From Streptomyces albus subsp. chlorinus (GTDB lineage Bacteria > Actinomycetota > Actinomycetes > Streptomycetales > Streptomycetaceae), in assembly GCF_013302895.1 (NCBI RefSeq), contig NZ_VJOK01000001.1, positions 376,523 to 440,522 of the forward strand: a stretch of 64,000 nucleotides of DNA, given 5' to 3'. The notes beneath the pieces were generated by a model. The model saw only the letters and a program-made list of their open reading frames with translations. It made no database searches and was not told the origin of the DNA. This document shows positions 17,210-26,264 of the stretch, piece after piece. Each line of letters starts with the position of its first letter. Position 1 is the stretch's first letter. The position numbers and the translations under genes were made by a program.

Positions 17210-17542
17210 GGTCGGTGCTCCTCGGTGCTCCTCGGTGAGACGGCTTCGGGCCCTGGGTCGATGGCCTGATACGCACCCTAGAGGACGGCCACGGAGAGGG
17301 TGGGGCGGGCTCCGGACGGCACCGGTGGGCGCCCGGACGCCAGGTTCCGCCCCTCCGGCCCTGGCCCCGAGGGGCTTCCCGCAGCTGCGCATCCAGGCAC
17401 TGACGGGGTGTCAACTAGCTGCACACATAAGGAGATCACACTCCCTAGTGAACTCACGTTCGAGTCAGTACGCTTCAGCAAGTCGCCGTGGCCGATCGTC
17501 ACGGCGGCACTCCCTCGTCCATTCACGTGGAAAGGAAACCCA

Positions 17543-17779
17543 GTGCCTGAACACGCAGGGCATCTTGTCCGAAAGGCAGCCCTCGCGGCTGCCGCGGTCG
17601 CGGCCGCTTCCGCCTTCACCGCCGGGACGGCCGGCAGCGCCGCAGCCGCCGAGCCGACCTCCGCCCAGCTCACCGAGGCGGCGTCGGCCGCCCAGCCGGA
17701 CAGCGCTCTCGGGGCCGTCCTGAACCAGGTGACCGCCGAGGACGGGGAAGTCGGCTCCCTGGGGCTGTTCAACAGGTGA
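17543..17779 (+). CDS. Candidate RiPP precursor with signal-like leader and C-terminal LFNR
   Basis: 78 aa. Residues about 10-40 are a basic then hydrophobic, Ala-rich stretch (RKAALAAAAVAAASAFTAGT, then AAAAE) like a Sec signal peptide. The rest is short, polar and ends VGSLGLFNR. It is followed by an FxsB-type radical SAM gene, so it is very likely its substrate; the terminal F-N-R fits an aromatic-X-X three-residue cyclophane site (inference). It lacks the FxSxx end of classical FxsA. Start GTG 17543 after AAAGGAA. Upstream in-frame sequence stays open but has no start codon. Confidence 0.7.
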   Translation: MPEHAGHLVRKAALAAAAVAAASAFTAGTAGSAAAAEPTSAQLTEAASAAQPDSALGAVLNQVTAEDGEVGSLGLFNR

Positions 17780-17786
17780 CGAGCCC

Positions 17787-17823
17787 GGGCCGTTCCACGG
17801 ACGGCTCGTCCGTGGAACGGCCC
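17787..17823. terminator. Attenuator-like hairpin between precursor and radical SAM gene
   Basis: GGGCCGTTCCACGGA (17787-17801) pairs exactly with TCCGTGGAACGGCCC (17809-17823) over a 7-nt loop. Placed 8 bp after the precursor stop, it would terminate most transcripts or protect the precursor mRNA, giving more precursor than enzyme. Confidence 0.75.
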
Positions 17824-17864
17824 ACCGGGACGACATACTTGCCGAGATCCGGAGGAATCGTTTC

Positions 17865-19124
17865 GTGACCGAGCTGCCGATCGTGCAGGTGAACGAGCGG
17901 ACTGCCGAGTGGCCCACCCAGGAGGTCACCGATCAGGCGCTCGCGGATCCGGCCTGGCGCCCGCTGCCCTTCGTGGAGTTCGCCCTCAAGTTCCACGGCC
18001 GGTGCAACCTGGCCTGCGACTACTGCTACATGTACGAGATGGCCGACCAGAGCTGGCGTGACAAGCCGATGGCCATGTCCCGGCAGGTGATCGACCAGTT
18101 CGCCTTCCGGCTCGGAGAACATCTGCGGGCCCACGCGGGCGAGGTCCGCGGAGCGTCGGTGCGGATGCACGGCGGCGAGGCGCTGCTCGCCGGTGCGGAC
18201 CGGTTCGCCTACGCGGCCCGGGCACTGCGTGCGGCCGCGCCGCCCGAGGCCGAGCTGCGGCTCGTCACCACGACCAACGGCATACTCCTCGACGACGAGG
18301 AGCTGCTGGAGGTGCTCCGCGAGCACCGCATCGGCGTCACGGTCAGCCTCGACGGGGACCAGGAGGGACAGGACCGGCACCGCCGGTACGCCAACGGCCG
18401 GGGCAGCTACGACCGGGTGATGCGCGGCATCGAAGCGCTGAACCGGCCCGCCTACCGCGAGCTGTTCGACATCGTGCTGTGCACCATCGATCTGGAGAAC
18501 GACCCGCTGGCCACCTACCGGGCGCTGGCCGATACGGGGGCGCCCGCCGTGGACTTCCTCCTGCCGCTCGGCAACTGGACGTCACCGCCGCCGGGATGGA
18601 CCGGCCGGGACGGAGGCACCGCCTACGCCGACTGGCTCATCCCCGTCTTCGACCACTGGTACGGCACAGTCCCGGTCCCGACCGGTGTCCGGCTCTTCGA
18701 GAGCGTCATGGCGATGACGCTCGGCGGGCACAGCCGGGTCGAGGCGGTGGGGCTCGCCCCGTTCCAGCTGCTCGTCATCGAGAGCGACGGCACCATCGAA
18801 CTCGGCGACGCGCTCAAGTCCGCCTACGCGGGCGCTCCGTTCACCGGCCTGAACGTCTTCCGCAACTCACTGGACGAGGCCCGCCTCCTCCCGGGCGTGG
18901 TCGCCCGGCAGCGCGGCGTGGCCGCCCTGTCGCCGGCCTGTACCGGCTGCTCGGTCCGGGACATCTGCGGGGCCGGCGAGTACAGCACCCGCTACCGCGC
19001 CGGCACGGGCTTCCTCAATCCCTCCGTCTACTGCGCCGACCTGACCAAGCTGATCTGCCACATCCGCGACCGGGTGCTCACCGACGTGGCACGGCTGAGG
19101 GAGCACGGCGCGACGGCCGGCTGA
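17865..19124 (+). CDS. FxsB-type radical SAM/SPASM peptide maturase
   Basis: 419 aa. The radical SAM cluster motif is C47-x3-C51-x2-C54 (GRCNLACDYCYMY) in a partial TIM barrel (MHGGEALLAG, VTTTNGILL, VSLDGDQEGQDRHR). The C-terminal SPASM region has ACTGCSVRDICGAG, then RYRAGTGFLNPSVYCADL, a signature of FxsB proteins that form cyclophane bonds. It would use SAM to link an aromatic residue of the neighbouring precursor to a nearby beta-carbon. Start GTG 17865 after GGAGGAATC, 85 bp below the precursor. There is no HEXXH extension. Confidence 0.85.
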   Translation: MTELPIVQVNERTAEWPTQEVTDQALADPAWRPLPFVEFALKFHGRCNLACDYCYMYEMADQSWRDKPMAMSRQVIDQFAFRLGEHLRAHAGEVRGASVRMHGGEALLAGADRFAYAARALRAAAPPEAELRLVTTTNGILLDDEELLEVLREHRIGVTVSLDGDQEGQDRHRRYANGRGSYDRVMRGIEALNRPAYRELFDIVLCTIDLENDPLATYRALADTGAPAVDFLLPLGNWTSPPPGWTGRDGGTAYADWLIPVFDHWYGTVPVPTGVRLFESVMAMTLGGHSRVEAVGLAPFQLLVIESDGTIELGDALKSAYAGAPFTGLNVFRNSLDEARLLPGVVARQRGVAALSPACTGCSVRDICGAGEYSTRYRAGTGFLNPSVYCADLTKLICHIRDRVLTDVARLREHGATAG

Positions 19125-19416
19125 CCCACGGTTCCGGTCGGTCGGCGGGCAGGCGGACGGACGGCTGGGACGCGCGGCCTTGGGACCGCCCTCGGCGGGC
19201 CGCGACCGGCGGCGCCCGTATGGGCTCCTCGCCTGACCCGTGACTCGCAGGGGCCAGGCGTTCCGCGCGGTCCCGGCGCCGTCCCCATCGGGGTGACAGT
19301 CGGCACCCTGTGGAGTGGCGGCGCCGCCGCCGGTGCCGCCACTCCCGGGTCGGTGGGGACCTTCCCCGGGTACGCGCCCTCAGCCGGGTGAGTTACCCCG
19401 CGAGCAAGGAGATCCC

Positions 19417-20001
19417 ATGCGTGACGCGCGGCACGACCGTGAGGCCGCCGCCGGGCTGCCGCCCGGCGATGTCATCGGCGTACTGCTGGCCCAGCACTCC
19501 CGGATCCGGGAACTGTTCGACGCGGTACGCGACGGCCCCGCCGACCGGCGCGAGGAGAGGTTCCTGGAGCTGCGTGTCCTGCTGGCGGTGCATGAGACCG
19601 CGGAGGAGATGATCGTCCGCCCCGTGGTCAGGAAGATCGGCGGTGAGCGGCAGGCCGCCGCCCGCGACAAGGAGGAGAAGGAGGCCGCCAGGGCCCTGGC
19701 CGGCCTGGAGAAGCTCGACTTCGGCAGCGCACGCTTCACCGCCGCCTTCACCGACTTCGAGCGGGCGGTCCACGAGCACGCCGACCTGGAGGAGCGCGAG
19801 GAGTTCCCCTCCCTGCTCCGTCTGTGCACCCCGGAGGAGCTGGTCAGGATGGGGGCACGCCTCCTCGCCGTGGAGAAGGCCGCCCCCACCCGCCCGCACC
19901 CCTCCACCACCGGTTCGGCGGCCGCGCAGTGGGCCCTGGGTCCCTTCGCCGCGCTCCTCGACCGCGTCCGCGACGCGATCGGTTCCGCCTCCCGCCACTA
20001 A
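19417..20001 (+). CDS. Hemerythrin-like HHE domain protein
   Basis: 194 aa. It is a four-helix protein with the HHE pattern: LLAQHSRIRELFDAV, LRVLLAVHETAEEMIVRPVV, and ERAVHEHADLEEREEFPSLL supply His and Glu ligands for a diiron site. The middle (RQAAARDKEEKEAARAL) is a charged helix. Family members sense or bind oxygen, NO or iron; a cytosolic stress role is likely. Start ATG 19417 after CAAGGAGAT. It stands alone between the RiPP genes and a TPR remnant, and no gene lies in the 290 bp upstream. Confidence 0.85.
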   Translation: MRDARHDREAAAGLPPGDVIGVLLAQHSRIRELFDAVRDGPADRREERFLELRVLLAVHETAEEMIVRPVVRKIGGERQAAARDKEEKEAARALAGLEKLDFGSARFTAAFTDFERAVHEHADLEEREEFPSLLRLCTPEELVRMGARLLAVEKAAPTRPHPSTTGSAAAQWALGPFAALLDRVRDAIGSASRH

Positions 20002-20196
20002 ACGCCGTCCCCTTCCGGCGGCAGGAGCGAGGGACCGCCCGGCAGCCCTCTCCGCGTCCGGGCGGCTGCCGCGGCGGCCTTGTGCGCGAGCGCCGCACGG
20101 CGGCGGTGTGTCCGGCGGGAAGGGAACGAGGGCACGGTGGTGCAGGTGAGTCGTCGCCGTGGGCGGCGAGGGCATGCCGGAGCAGGGCGGCGGCGA

Positions 20197-20400
20197 GCGC
20201 ACGCCGAGCAGGGTGGCGGCGAGGGCACGGCGCACCCCTCGCGTCTCATGGTGCTCCTCTCCGAGCGCCCGCGCCCAGCCGCCCGCGGCCTGCTCGAACA
20301 GTTGGACGGCCTCCTCCCGCCGCTCCCGCTCCTCCCCCGGCAGGCAGGCGGCGGCGAGGCCGTTGCGGACCGACAGGTCAGGAATCGAGAAGCAGACCGC
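20197..20400 (-). pseudogene. Tetratricopeptide-repeat gene remnant
   Basis: On the minus strand one frame reads DLSVRNGLAAACLPGEERER, then EEAVQLFEQAAGGWARALGE, EHHETRGVRRALAATLLG. This is a clear TPR repeat of the kind found in NB-ARC/TPR proteins (family LGxDHPDT and NLAxAL signatures). A stop lies just upstream and no start follows, so it is a fragment. FxSxx RiPP systems carry such a TPR protein (FxsT), which makes its place near the FxsB-type gene notable. Confidence 0.45.
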
Positions 20401-20529
20401 GCCGGGGCCCGGCTAGCGTGACGCCATGGACCTCACCCCGCACACCAGGTGGAAGGCCTGCGAGGCACCGGGGTCCTGGCAGGGGAGGACACTCCGCGGC
20501 CGCACCGGCCCACGACAGAGGGAGACACG

Positions 20530-22965
20530 ATGAGCACGGCTGCCCAGCGGACGGGCGCGCACACGCCGGACCCCGCCGACAGCCACGGTCTGATCCGCGT
20601 GCACGGCGCACGCGAGAACAACCTCAAGGACATCAGCGTCGAGATCCCGAAGCGCCGCCTGACGGTGTTCACCGGCGTCTCCGGCTCGGGCAAGAGCTCC
20701 CTGGTGTTCGACACGATCGCCGCCGAGTCGCAGCGGATGAGCAATGAGACCTACAGCGCCTTCGTGCAGGGTTTCATGCCGACGCCGTCCCGGCCCGAGG
20801 CCGATGTGCTCGAAGGGCTGACGACCGCGATCATCGTCGACCAGCAGCGGATGGGCGCCGACCCCCGCTCCACGGTCGGTACCGTCACCGACGCCAACGC
20901 GATGCTGCGCATCCTCTTCAGCCGGCTGGGGCAGCCGCACATCGGCCCGCCCAGCGCGTACTCCTTCAACACCGCCTCGGTGCGGGCGAGCGGTGCGATC
21001 ACCGTCGAGCGCGGCAACAGGAAGGCGGTCAAGGCGACCTACGCGCGCACCGGCGGCATGTGCACGAGATGCGAGGGCCGTGGCAGCGTCTCCGACATCG
21101 ACCTCAGCCAGCTCTACGACGAGAACAAGTCGCTGGCCGAGGGCGCGTTCACCATTCCGGGCTGGAAGTCCGACAGCTTCTTCACCGTCCGGGTCTACGC
21201 CGAGTCGGGGTTCCTCGACCCGCTCAAGCCGATCCGCGAGTTCACCGAGAAGGAGATGCGCGACTTCCTGTACCGGGAACCGACCAAGGTGAAGGTCGAG
21301 GGGGTGAACCTCACCTACGAGGGGCTGATCCCCAAGATCCACAAGTCGTTCCTGTCCAAGGACAAGGAGGCACTGCAGCCGCACATCCGGGCGTTCGTGG
21401 AGCGGGCGGTCACTTTCACCACCTGTCCCGAGTGCGAGGGCACCCGGCTCAGCGAGGCGGCCCGGTCGTCGAAGATCGACGGGGTCAGCATCGCCGACGC
21501 CTGCGCGAGGGAGATCAGGGACCTGGCCGAGTGGGTCCGCGGGCTCCAGGAATCCTCGCGGGGCTCGTCGAGCAAGGAGTACGCCAGGGTGGCACCGCTG
21601 CTCACCGCGCTGCGGCAGACCTTCGACTCGTTCGAGGAGATCGGGCTGGGATACCTCTCGCTCGACCGGCCCTCGGGGACGCTGTCGGGCGGCGAGGCGC
21701 AGCGCGTCAAGATGGTCCGCCACCTCGGCTCCTCCCTCACCGACACCACCTACGTCTTCGACGAGCCCACCACGGGCCTGCACCCCCACGACATCCAGCG
21801 GATGAACAACCTGCTGCTGCGGCTGCGGGACAAGGGCAACACGGTGCTCGTCGTGGAGCACGAGCCGGAGACCATCGCGATCGCCGACCACGTCGTCGAC
21901 CTCGGCCCCGGGGCGGGTGCGGCGGGCGGCACCGTCTGCTTCGAGGGCAGCGTCGAGAAGCTGCGGTCCAGCGGTACCGTCACCGGCCGTCATCTCGACG
22001 ACCGGACCGCCCTCAAGGAGACGGTACGCAGGCCCACCGGCGCGCTGGAGATCCGCGGCGCGTCGGCGCACAACCTGCGGGACGTGGACGTGGACATCCC
22101 GCTCGGCGTGCTCGTCGTCGTCACCGGGGTCGCGGGCTCCGGCAAGAGTTCGCTCGTGCACGGGTCGGTGCCGAAGCAGGCGGAGGCGGCCGGTGCGGGC
22201 GTGGTGGCGGTCGACCAGAGCCCCATCCGCGGCTCACGGCGCAGCAACCCGGCCACCTACACCGGTCTGCTCGACCCGATCCGCAAGGCGTTCGCCAAGG
22301 CCAACGGCGTCAAGCCGGGGCTCTTCAGCCCCAACTCGGAGGGTGCCTGCCCCACCTGCGGCGGCGCCGGCGTCCTCTACACCGATCTGGCGATGATGGC
22401 CGGTACCGCCACCCTCTGCGAGGACTGCGAGGGGAAGCGGTTCCAGGCGTCGGTGCTGGAACACCGCCTCGACGGCCGGGACATCAGCGAGGTGCTCGCC
22501 ATGCCGGTGACGGAGGCCCTGGAGTTCTTCGGCGCGGGCGAGGCCCGCTCGCCCGCCGCGCACCGCGTCCTGGGGAGGCTCGCCGACGTCGGGCTCGGCT
22601 ACCTCACCCTCGGCCAGCCGCTCACCACGCTGTCCGGCGGCGAGCGGCAGCGGCTCAAGCTGGCCGGGCACATGGGGGAGAAGGGCGGCGTCTACCTCCT
22701 CGACGAGCCGACCACCGGCCTCCACCTCGCCGACGTCCAGCAGTTGCTGGGTCTGCTGGACCGGCTCGTCGACTCCGGCACGTCGGTCATCGTGGTCGAG
22801 CACCACCAGGCCGTCATGGCGCACGCGGACTGGATCATCGACCTGGGACCCGGCGCCGGCCACGACGGCGGCCGCGTGGTCTTCGAGGGCACCCCCGCCG
22901 ACCTCGTCGCCGCCCCCTCGACCCTCACCGGTGAACACCTCGCGGCCTACGTCGGCGCCCGCTGA
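20530..22965 (+). CDS. UvrA-like ABC ATPase without the UvrB-binding insert (UvrA2/DrrC type)
   Basis: 811 aa with two ABC modules. Walker [11 protein letters not shown] (about residue 49) and [10 protein letters not shown]; signatures [11 protein letters not shown] and [11 protein letters not shown]; Walker [12 protein letters not shown] and [11 protein letters not shown]. Zinc-type Cys pairs occur at CTRCEGRG (about 178), CPECEGTR and CPTCGGAG. Walker A to the first Cys pair is about 130 residues against about 220 in E. coli UvrA, so the UvrB-binding domain is missing. Relatives protect against DNA-binding drugs or damage. Start ATG 20530 after GGGAGACACG. Confidence 0.85.
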   Translation: MSTAAQRTGAHTPDPADSHGLIRVHGARENNLKDISVEIPKRRLTVFTGVSGSGKSSLVFDTIAAESQRMSNETYSAFVQGFMPTPSRPEADVLEGLTTAIIVDQQRMGADPRSTVGTVTDANAMLRILFSRLGQPHIGPPSAYSFNTASVRASGAITVERGNRKAVKATYARTGGMCTRCEGRGSVSDIDLSQLYDENKSLAEGAFTIPGWKSDSFFTVRVYAESGFLDPLKPIREFTEKEMRDFLYREPTKVKVEGVNLTYEGLIPKIHKSFLSKDKEALQPHIRAFVERAVTFTTCPECEGTRLSEAARSSKIDGVSIADACAREIRDLAEWVRGLQESSRGSSSKEYARVAPLLTALRQTFDSFEEIGLGYLSLDRPSGTLSGGEAQRVKMVRHLGSSLTDTTYVFDEPTTGLHPHDIQRMNNLLLRLRDKGNTVLVVEHEPETIAIADHVVDLGPGAGAAGGTVCFEGSVEKLRSSGTVTGRHLDDRTALKETVRRPTGALEIRGASAHNLRDVDVDIPLGVLVVVTGVAGSGKSSLVHGSVPKQAEAAGAGVVAVDQSPIRGSRRSNPATYTGLLDPIRKAFAKANGVKPGLFSPNSEGACPTCGGAGVLYTDLAMMAGTATLCEDCEGKRFQASVLEHRLDGRDISEVLAMPVTEALEFFGAGEARSPAAHRVLGRLADVGLGYLTLGQPLTTLSGGERQRLKLAGHMGEKGGVYLLDEPTTGLHLADVQQLLGLLDRLVDSGTSVIVVEHHQAVMAHADWIIDLGPGAGHDGGRVVFEGTPADLVAAPSTLTGEHLAAYVGAR

Positions 22966-23102
22966 CCGGCACGGTCCTGTCGGAGGTCTTGTCGGGGGTC
23001 TTGTCGGGGACGGGGACGGGGACGCCGGTGCACAGCCGCCTCGTGGGCCGGGCCGCGCGCCGCGTGCGCACTTCCACCGACCCGGCGGCCGGCGCTTCCC
23101 GT

Positions 23103-24167
23103 TCAGGCCCGCAGCGCTCCCAGGTGCGCCGTGCGGACCTCGGCCGTCTGGCCCTGGACGACGAGGAAGAGGCCCTCACGGGCGAGGCGCTGGGCCGGGC
23201 TGGAGAGGCCGAAGGCGCGTCCGCCGCCGGCGACGAGCGCGGCCGTGGTGGCGGCCCGCATCAGGTCGTAGGCGCGGGTCTTGACCGCGAGCCTGTCGTC
23301 CAGGCGTTCGGCGGGTGGGACCTCGTCGACGAGGGCGTAGGCGTCGCGGCGGGCCGCGTCGAGGCGGGTGCGCAGGATGTCCGCGGTCTCCTTCGCCTCT
23401 CCGTCGCCGGAGGCGTCCAGGAGGTCGAGGGCGGCACGGGCCACGCCGAAGACGGCGGGGTTGGTGTTGGTGTTCTTGGGGCGGTCCTCCTCCGCCCAGC
23501 GCTCGTACGGGGTGCGCAGGGCCACCGCCTCGTCGGGCAGGACCAGGCCGTCGAGCAGCAGGCCGACCGTGCGCGAACCGGTGAGCGCGGCGAGCTGGAG
23601 CGGCGTCGTCGGGGCGAGGCCCGGCTGCTCGCGGGCCTCGGCGACGGCGAAGACGACCTCGCCGTCCTGGGTGGCACCGCCCAGCAGGAACAGGTCGTTG
23701 AGCCCCCATCCGGTGTACCAGGGCACGCGGCCGTCGAAGCGCCAGCCGCCCGGCACGCGGGTCGCCCGCACCGGCAGCCTGGGGTGGGCGCGCAGGTGGG
23801 AGAAGGCGATCCCGGCGAGCCGGGTGCCCTCGCCCAGCGGGCGCAGCCAGCGTTCCCGGGCCGCCTCGGCCTCCGTACCGCCCGCGGCGAGCGTGCGCAC
23901 GGGCGTGTGGTGCTGGGCCTGGACGAAGAACGTCGAGCAGCAGGCGCCCGCCAGGATCTCGGCGATCTCCCGGCCGACCGCCGCCGGAGCCTCCGCGCCG
24001 CCGTAGGCCGCCGGTGCGTTGACGCCCAGTACACCCGATGCCTTGACGGCCGCGACGGCCTCGGGGGTGACTCCTTCGCGGTCGTGCGTCTCGGCGGCGG
24101 GGGCGAGGACGTCGTGGGCCAGGCGGCGGGCGGCCTCGACGAGGGGGTGGTCGGGGGTCGCGGTCAT
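23103..24167 (-). CDS. Acyl-CoA dehydrogenase-like flavoprotein (sulfur-acquisition type)
   Basis: 354 aa. It has the acyl-CoA dehydrogenase fold: VKASGVLGVNAPAAYGG, AFSHLRAH, VPGGWRFDGRVPWYTGWG and C-terminal LMRAATTAALVAGGGRAF. It lacks the catalytic Glu pattern of true beta-oxidation enzymes as far as I can see, and resembles the flavin monooxygenase-like branch (SfnB/DszC). It would oxidise or desulfurise a small molecule with FMNH2 or FAD. It is the last gene of the Cys-leader operon; its ATG overlaps the upstream stop (ATGA), so it is coupled. Start 24167 after AAGGAGCCC. Confidence 0.75.
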   Translation of the reverse strand: MTATPDHPLVEAARRLAHDVLAPAAETHDREGVTPEAVAAVKASGVLGVNAPAAYGGAEAPAAVGREIAEILAGACCSTFFVQAQHHTPVRTLAAGGTEAEAARERWLRPLGEGTRLAGIAFSHLRAHPRLPVRATRVPGGWRFDGRVPWYTGWGLNDLFLLGGATQDGEVVFAVAEAREQPGLAPTTPLQLAALTGSRTVGLLLDGLVLPDEAVALRTPYERWAEEDRPKNTNTNPAVFGVARAALDLLDASGDGEAKETADILRTRLDAARRDAYALVDEVPPAERLDDRLAVKTRAYDLMRAATTAALVAGGGRAFGLSSPAQRLAREGLFLVVQGQTAEVRTAHLGALRA

Positions 24168-25303
24168 GCTGTGGGCTCCTTGGGGTGCGAGGAGTGCGAG
24201 GAGGAGGACGGGGAGGAGGGGGACGAGGGGCTGGAGGGGAGCGGACGGGGTTCGCCCAGGGTGAGCATCAGGCGGTTGGCCCAGGCGAAGACGGCGACGA
24301 CGTGGATCAGGTCCAGGATCTCCGTGTCGTCCAGTCCCGCGTCCCTCCGCAGCGCCGTCAGGTCGAGCGGCTGGTTGGGCTCGCGGGTGAGGCGTACCGC
24401 GAGGTCGGTGACCGCGCGGCGACGGGCCGTCCCCATGTCCGCCGTCACACCCTCGCGCAGCAGTGCCTCGGCCGGTGCGGCGTCCTTGTTGAGCTGTGCG
24501 AAGCGCCGCGCGTGCACGGACGCGCAGTAGACGCAGCCGTTGACGCGGGAGACGGCGAGCGCGGCGATCTCCCTCTCGCGGCGGTCGAGCCCGCGCGGCG
24601 CGTACATGATCGCGTTGTAGAGCCGCGACCGTTCGCGCAGCGCCGTCACATCGTGCGCCAGCGCCAGATAGTACGGGGAGGTCTTCGCCGTCGGCAGAGA
24701 CTCCTCCAGTACGGCGAGCTGTTCGGGCGTGGCGTGCTCCACGTCCACGGTCTCCACCCACGCGTCCCACTCCAGCGCGTCGATGGTGAACGGGCGGCCC
24801 TCGCTCGCGGGCTCGTACGCGGGCGCCTCGCCGCCCTCGGCCGTCAGGCCGCCGAGTGCCCGCAGCCCGGCCGCGAGCCGCGACTGGTAGGTGACGAACG
24901 CGATGAGCTGCGAGGCCGTGACGATGTCGGGGGCGCTCCAGCCCGCCCGCTGCAGCGCCGCGATGTCCTTCGGGCCCGCCTTGGAGGGGGCGAGGACGAG
25001 GAGGTCGGCGTGGCGCCGCAACGCCGAAAAACGCGCGGACGGAGCCGGCGCCTGCGCCAGGCTCCGATAGTGCGCGGCCAGCGCCGAGGCGCCGTCCAGT
25101 TCGGCGGCGTACGCCGCGAGCGCCGCCCGCTCGGCGCGGCCGAGCCCACTGCCGCCGCCGTTTCCGGTCTCCGTTCCCGTTCCGGTGGTCGCGGTCGCGG
25201 ACAGCAGCGCGTCGTGGGCGCCCTGGGTGTGGAGGTACGCCTTGTCGCGGTGGGTCCGCAGCGCGGCGGGCGTGCCCGCGACGGCGTCGATCACATCGGA
25301 CAT
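24164..25303 (-). CDS. CMD/alkylhydroperoxidase (AhpD-like) protein, two-domain
   Basis: 379 aa. The C-terminal half is an AhpD domain: ALAVSRVNGCVYCASVHARR holds the CxxC and His redox site, followed by VVAVFAWANRLMLTLGEP. The N-terminal half (GPKDIAALQRAGWSAPDIVT and SQLIAFVTYQSRLAAGLRAL) resembles a second carboxymuconolactone-decarboxylase-like module without the CxxC, so the protein seems a fusion of two usually separate partners. It ends in a Ser/Pro-rich low-complexity tail. It overlaps the downstream dehydrogenase by ATGA and follows the permease genes. Confidence 0.8.
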   Translation of the reverse strand: MSDVIDAVAGTPAALRTHRDKAYLHTQGAHDALLSATATTGTGTETGNGGGSGLGRAERAALAAYAAELDGASALAAHYRSLAQAPAPSARFSALRRHADLLVLAPSKAGPKDIAALQRAGWSAPDIVTASQLIAFVTYQSRLAAGLRALGGLTAEGGEAPAYEPASEGRPFTIDALEWDAWVETVDVEHATPEQLAVLEESLPTAKTSPYYLALAHDVTALRERSRLYNAIMYAPRGLDRREREIAALAVSRVNGCVYCASVHARRFAQLNKDAAPAEALLREGVTADMGTARRRAVTDLAVRLTREPNQPLDLTALRRDAGLDDTEILDLIHVVAVFAWANRLMLTLGEPRPLPSSPSSPSSPSSSSHSSHPKEPTA

Positions 25304-25355
25304 GGGGTGGTGCCTTTCTCGTCGTGAGGGGAGTAATCGGCGCTCCGCCGGGGGC

Positions 25356-26264
25356 TCAGCCCGTCGCGTCCTCGCTCGCCCGGTACGCGCGCAGGTACAG
25401 CCGCGCCCCCGCGACCAGCAGGATCGCCACGCACACCGCGAGCGCGGAAGCCGCCCCCAGGTCCTGGTCGGCGAAGGCGAGCTTGCGGATCTCCAGGGGG
25501 ACGGTGGTGGAGGTGTCCATCGGGCCGCCGCCGGAGAGCAGGTACGGCAGGTCGACGTCGTACGCCGTCCAGATGGTGCGCATCAGCATGGCGACGACGA
25601 GCGCGGGCGCGATCCACGGCAGGGTGACGTGGCGGAAGACGCCGAAGCGCCCGGCGCCGTCCAGTGCCGCCGCCTCGCGCAGCTCGCCCGGCAGTGTCTG
25701 GAGCCGTGCGAGGACGACGATCACGATGAACGGCACATATTTCCAGCAGTTCACGGCGACCAGCGCGGCCAGCACGGTGGCCGGGTCGGCGAAGGGGTTC
25801 ACGAGGCTGTCGCTCAGCCCGAGGGTGCGCAGCACGTACCCGGCCATGCCCGAGGTGTCGTTGAAGGCGAAGCGGAAGACCATGGCGGCCACCACGGCGG
25901 GGACGACGTAGGGGAACAGGACGAGTCCGCGCGCGAGGGTCTGGCCTTTCAGCCCGGCGTTGAGCAGCAGCGCGAGCGCGACGCCGGCGACGGCCTGGAC
26001 CACCACGTTCCCCGCGACCCACAGCACGCTGCGCCCGAAGGCGCCACGGGTGGCGGGGTCGTCCCACAGGCGGCGGTAGTTGTCGAGGCCGAGGAAGGTG
26101 TGCTCGCGGGTGAGGAAGTCGACGTGGAAGAAGCTGTCGAAGACCGAGGCGAGGAAGGGGTGGACGGCGAAGACGAGCAGCAGTGCGAGCGCCGGCAGCA
26201 GCATCAGCGTGCCCAGTGTCCGGTCGGAGAGGCCCCTGCGGGGTGTGGCGTTCACGGTCTTCAT
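25356..26264 (-). CDS. Sugar-type ABC transporter permease (MalF-like)
   Basis: 302 aa, six transmembrane helices. The EAA loop reads LREAAALDGAGRFGVFRHVT followed by LPWIAPAL, typical of CUT1 carbohydrate permeases. It forms the membrane channel with the next gene. It starts at ATG 26264, which overlaps the upstream stop by 4 bp. No ATPase gene is present in the operon, so a shared MsiK-type ATPase is probable (inference from Streptomyces CUT1 systems). Confidence 0.9.
   Translation of the reverse strand: MKTVNATPRRGLSDRTLGTLMLLPALALLLVFAVHPFLASVFDSFFHVDFLTREHTFLGLDNYRRLWDDPATRGAFGRSVLWVAGNVVVQAVAGVALALLLNAGLKGQTLARGLVLFPYVVPAVVAAMVFRFAFNDTSGMAGYVLRTLGLSDSLVNPFADPATVLAALVAVNCWKYVPFIVIVVLARLQTLPGELREAAALDGAGRFGVFRHVTLPWIAPALVVAMLMRTIWTAYDVDLPYLLSGGGPMDTSTTVPLEIRKLAFADQDLGAASALAVCVAILLVAGARLYLRAYRASEDATG

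Noticed and set aside
17300..17542. N-terminal extension of the RiPP precursor
   Set aside because: The frame is open and partly protein-like (SELTFESVRFSKSPW) but has no start codon near the AAGGAG at 17430, whereas GTG 17543 has its own ribosome site.
17543..17779. Classical FxsA (FxSxx-COOH) precursor
   Set aside because: The C-terminus is LFNR with no Phe-x-Ser-x-x ending, so the classical name does not apply although the enzyme is FxsB-like.
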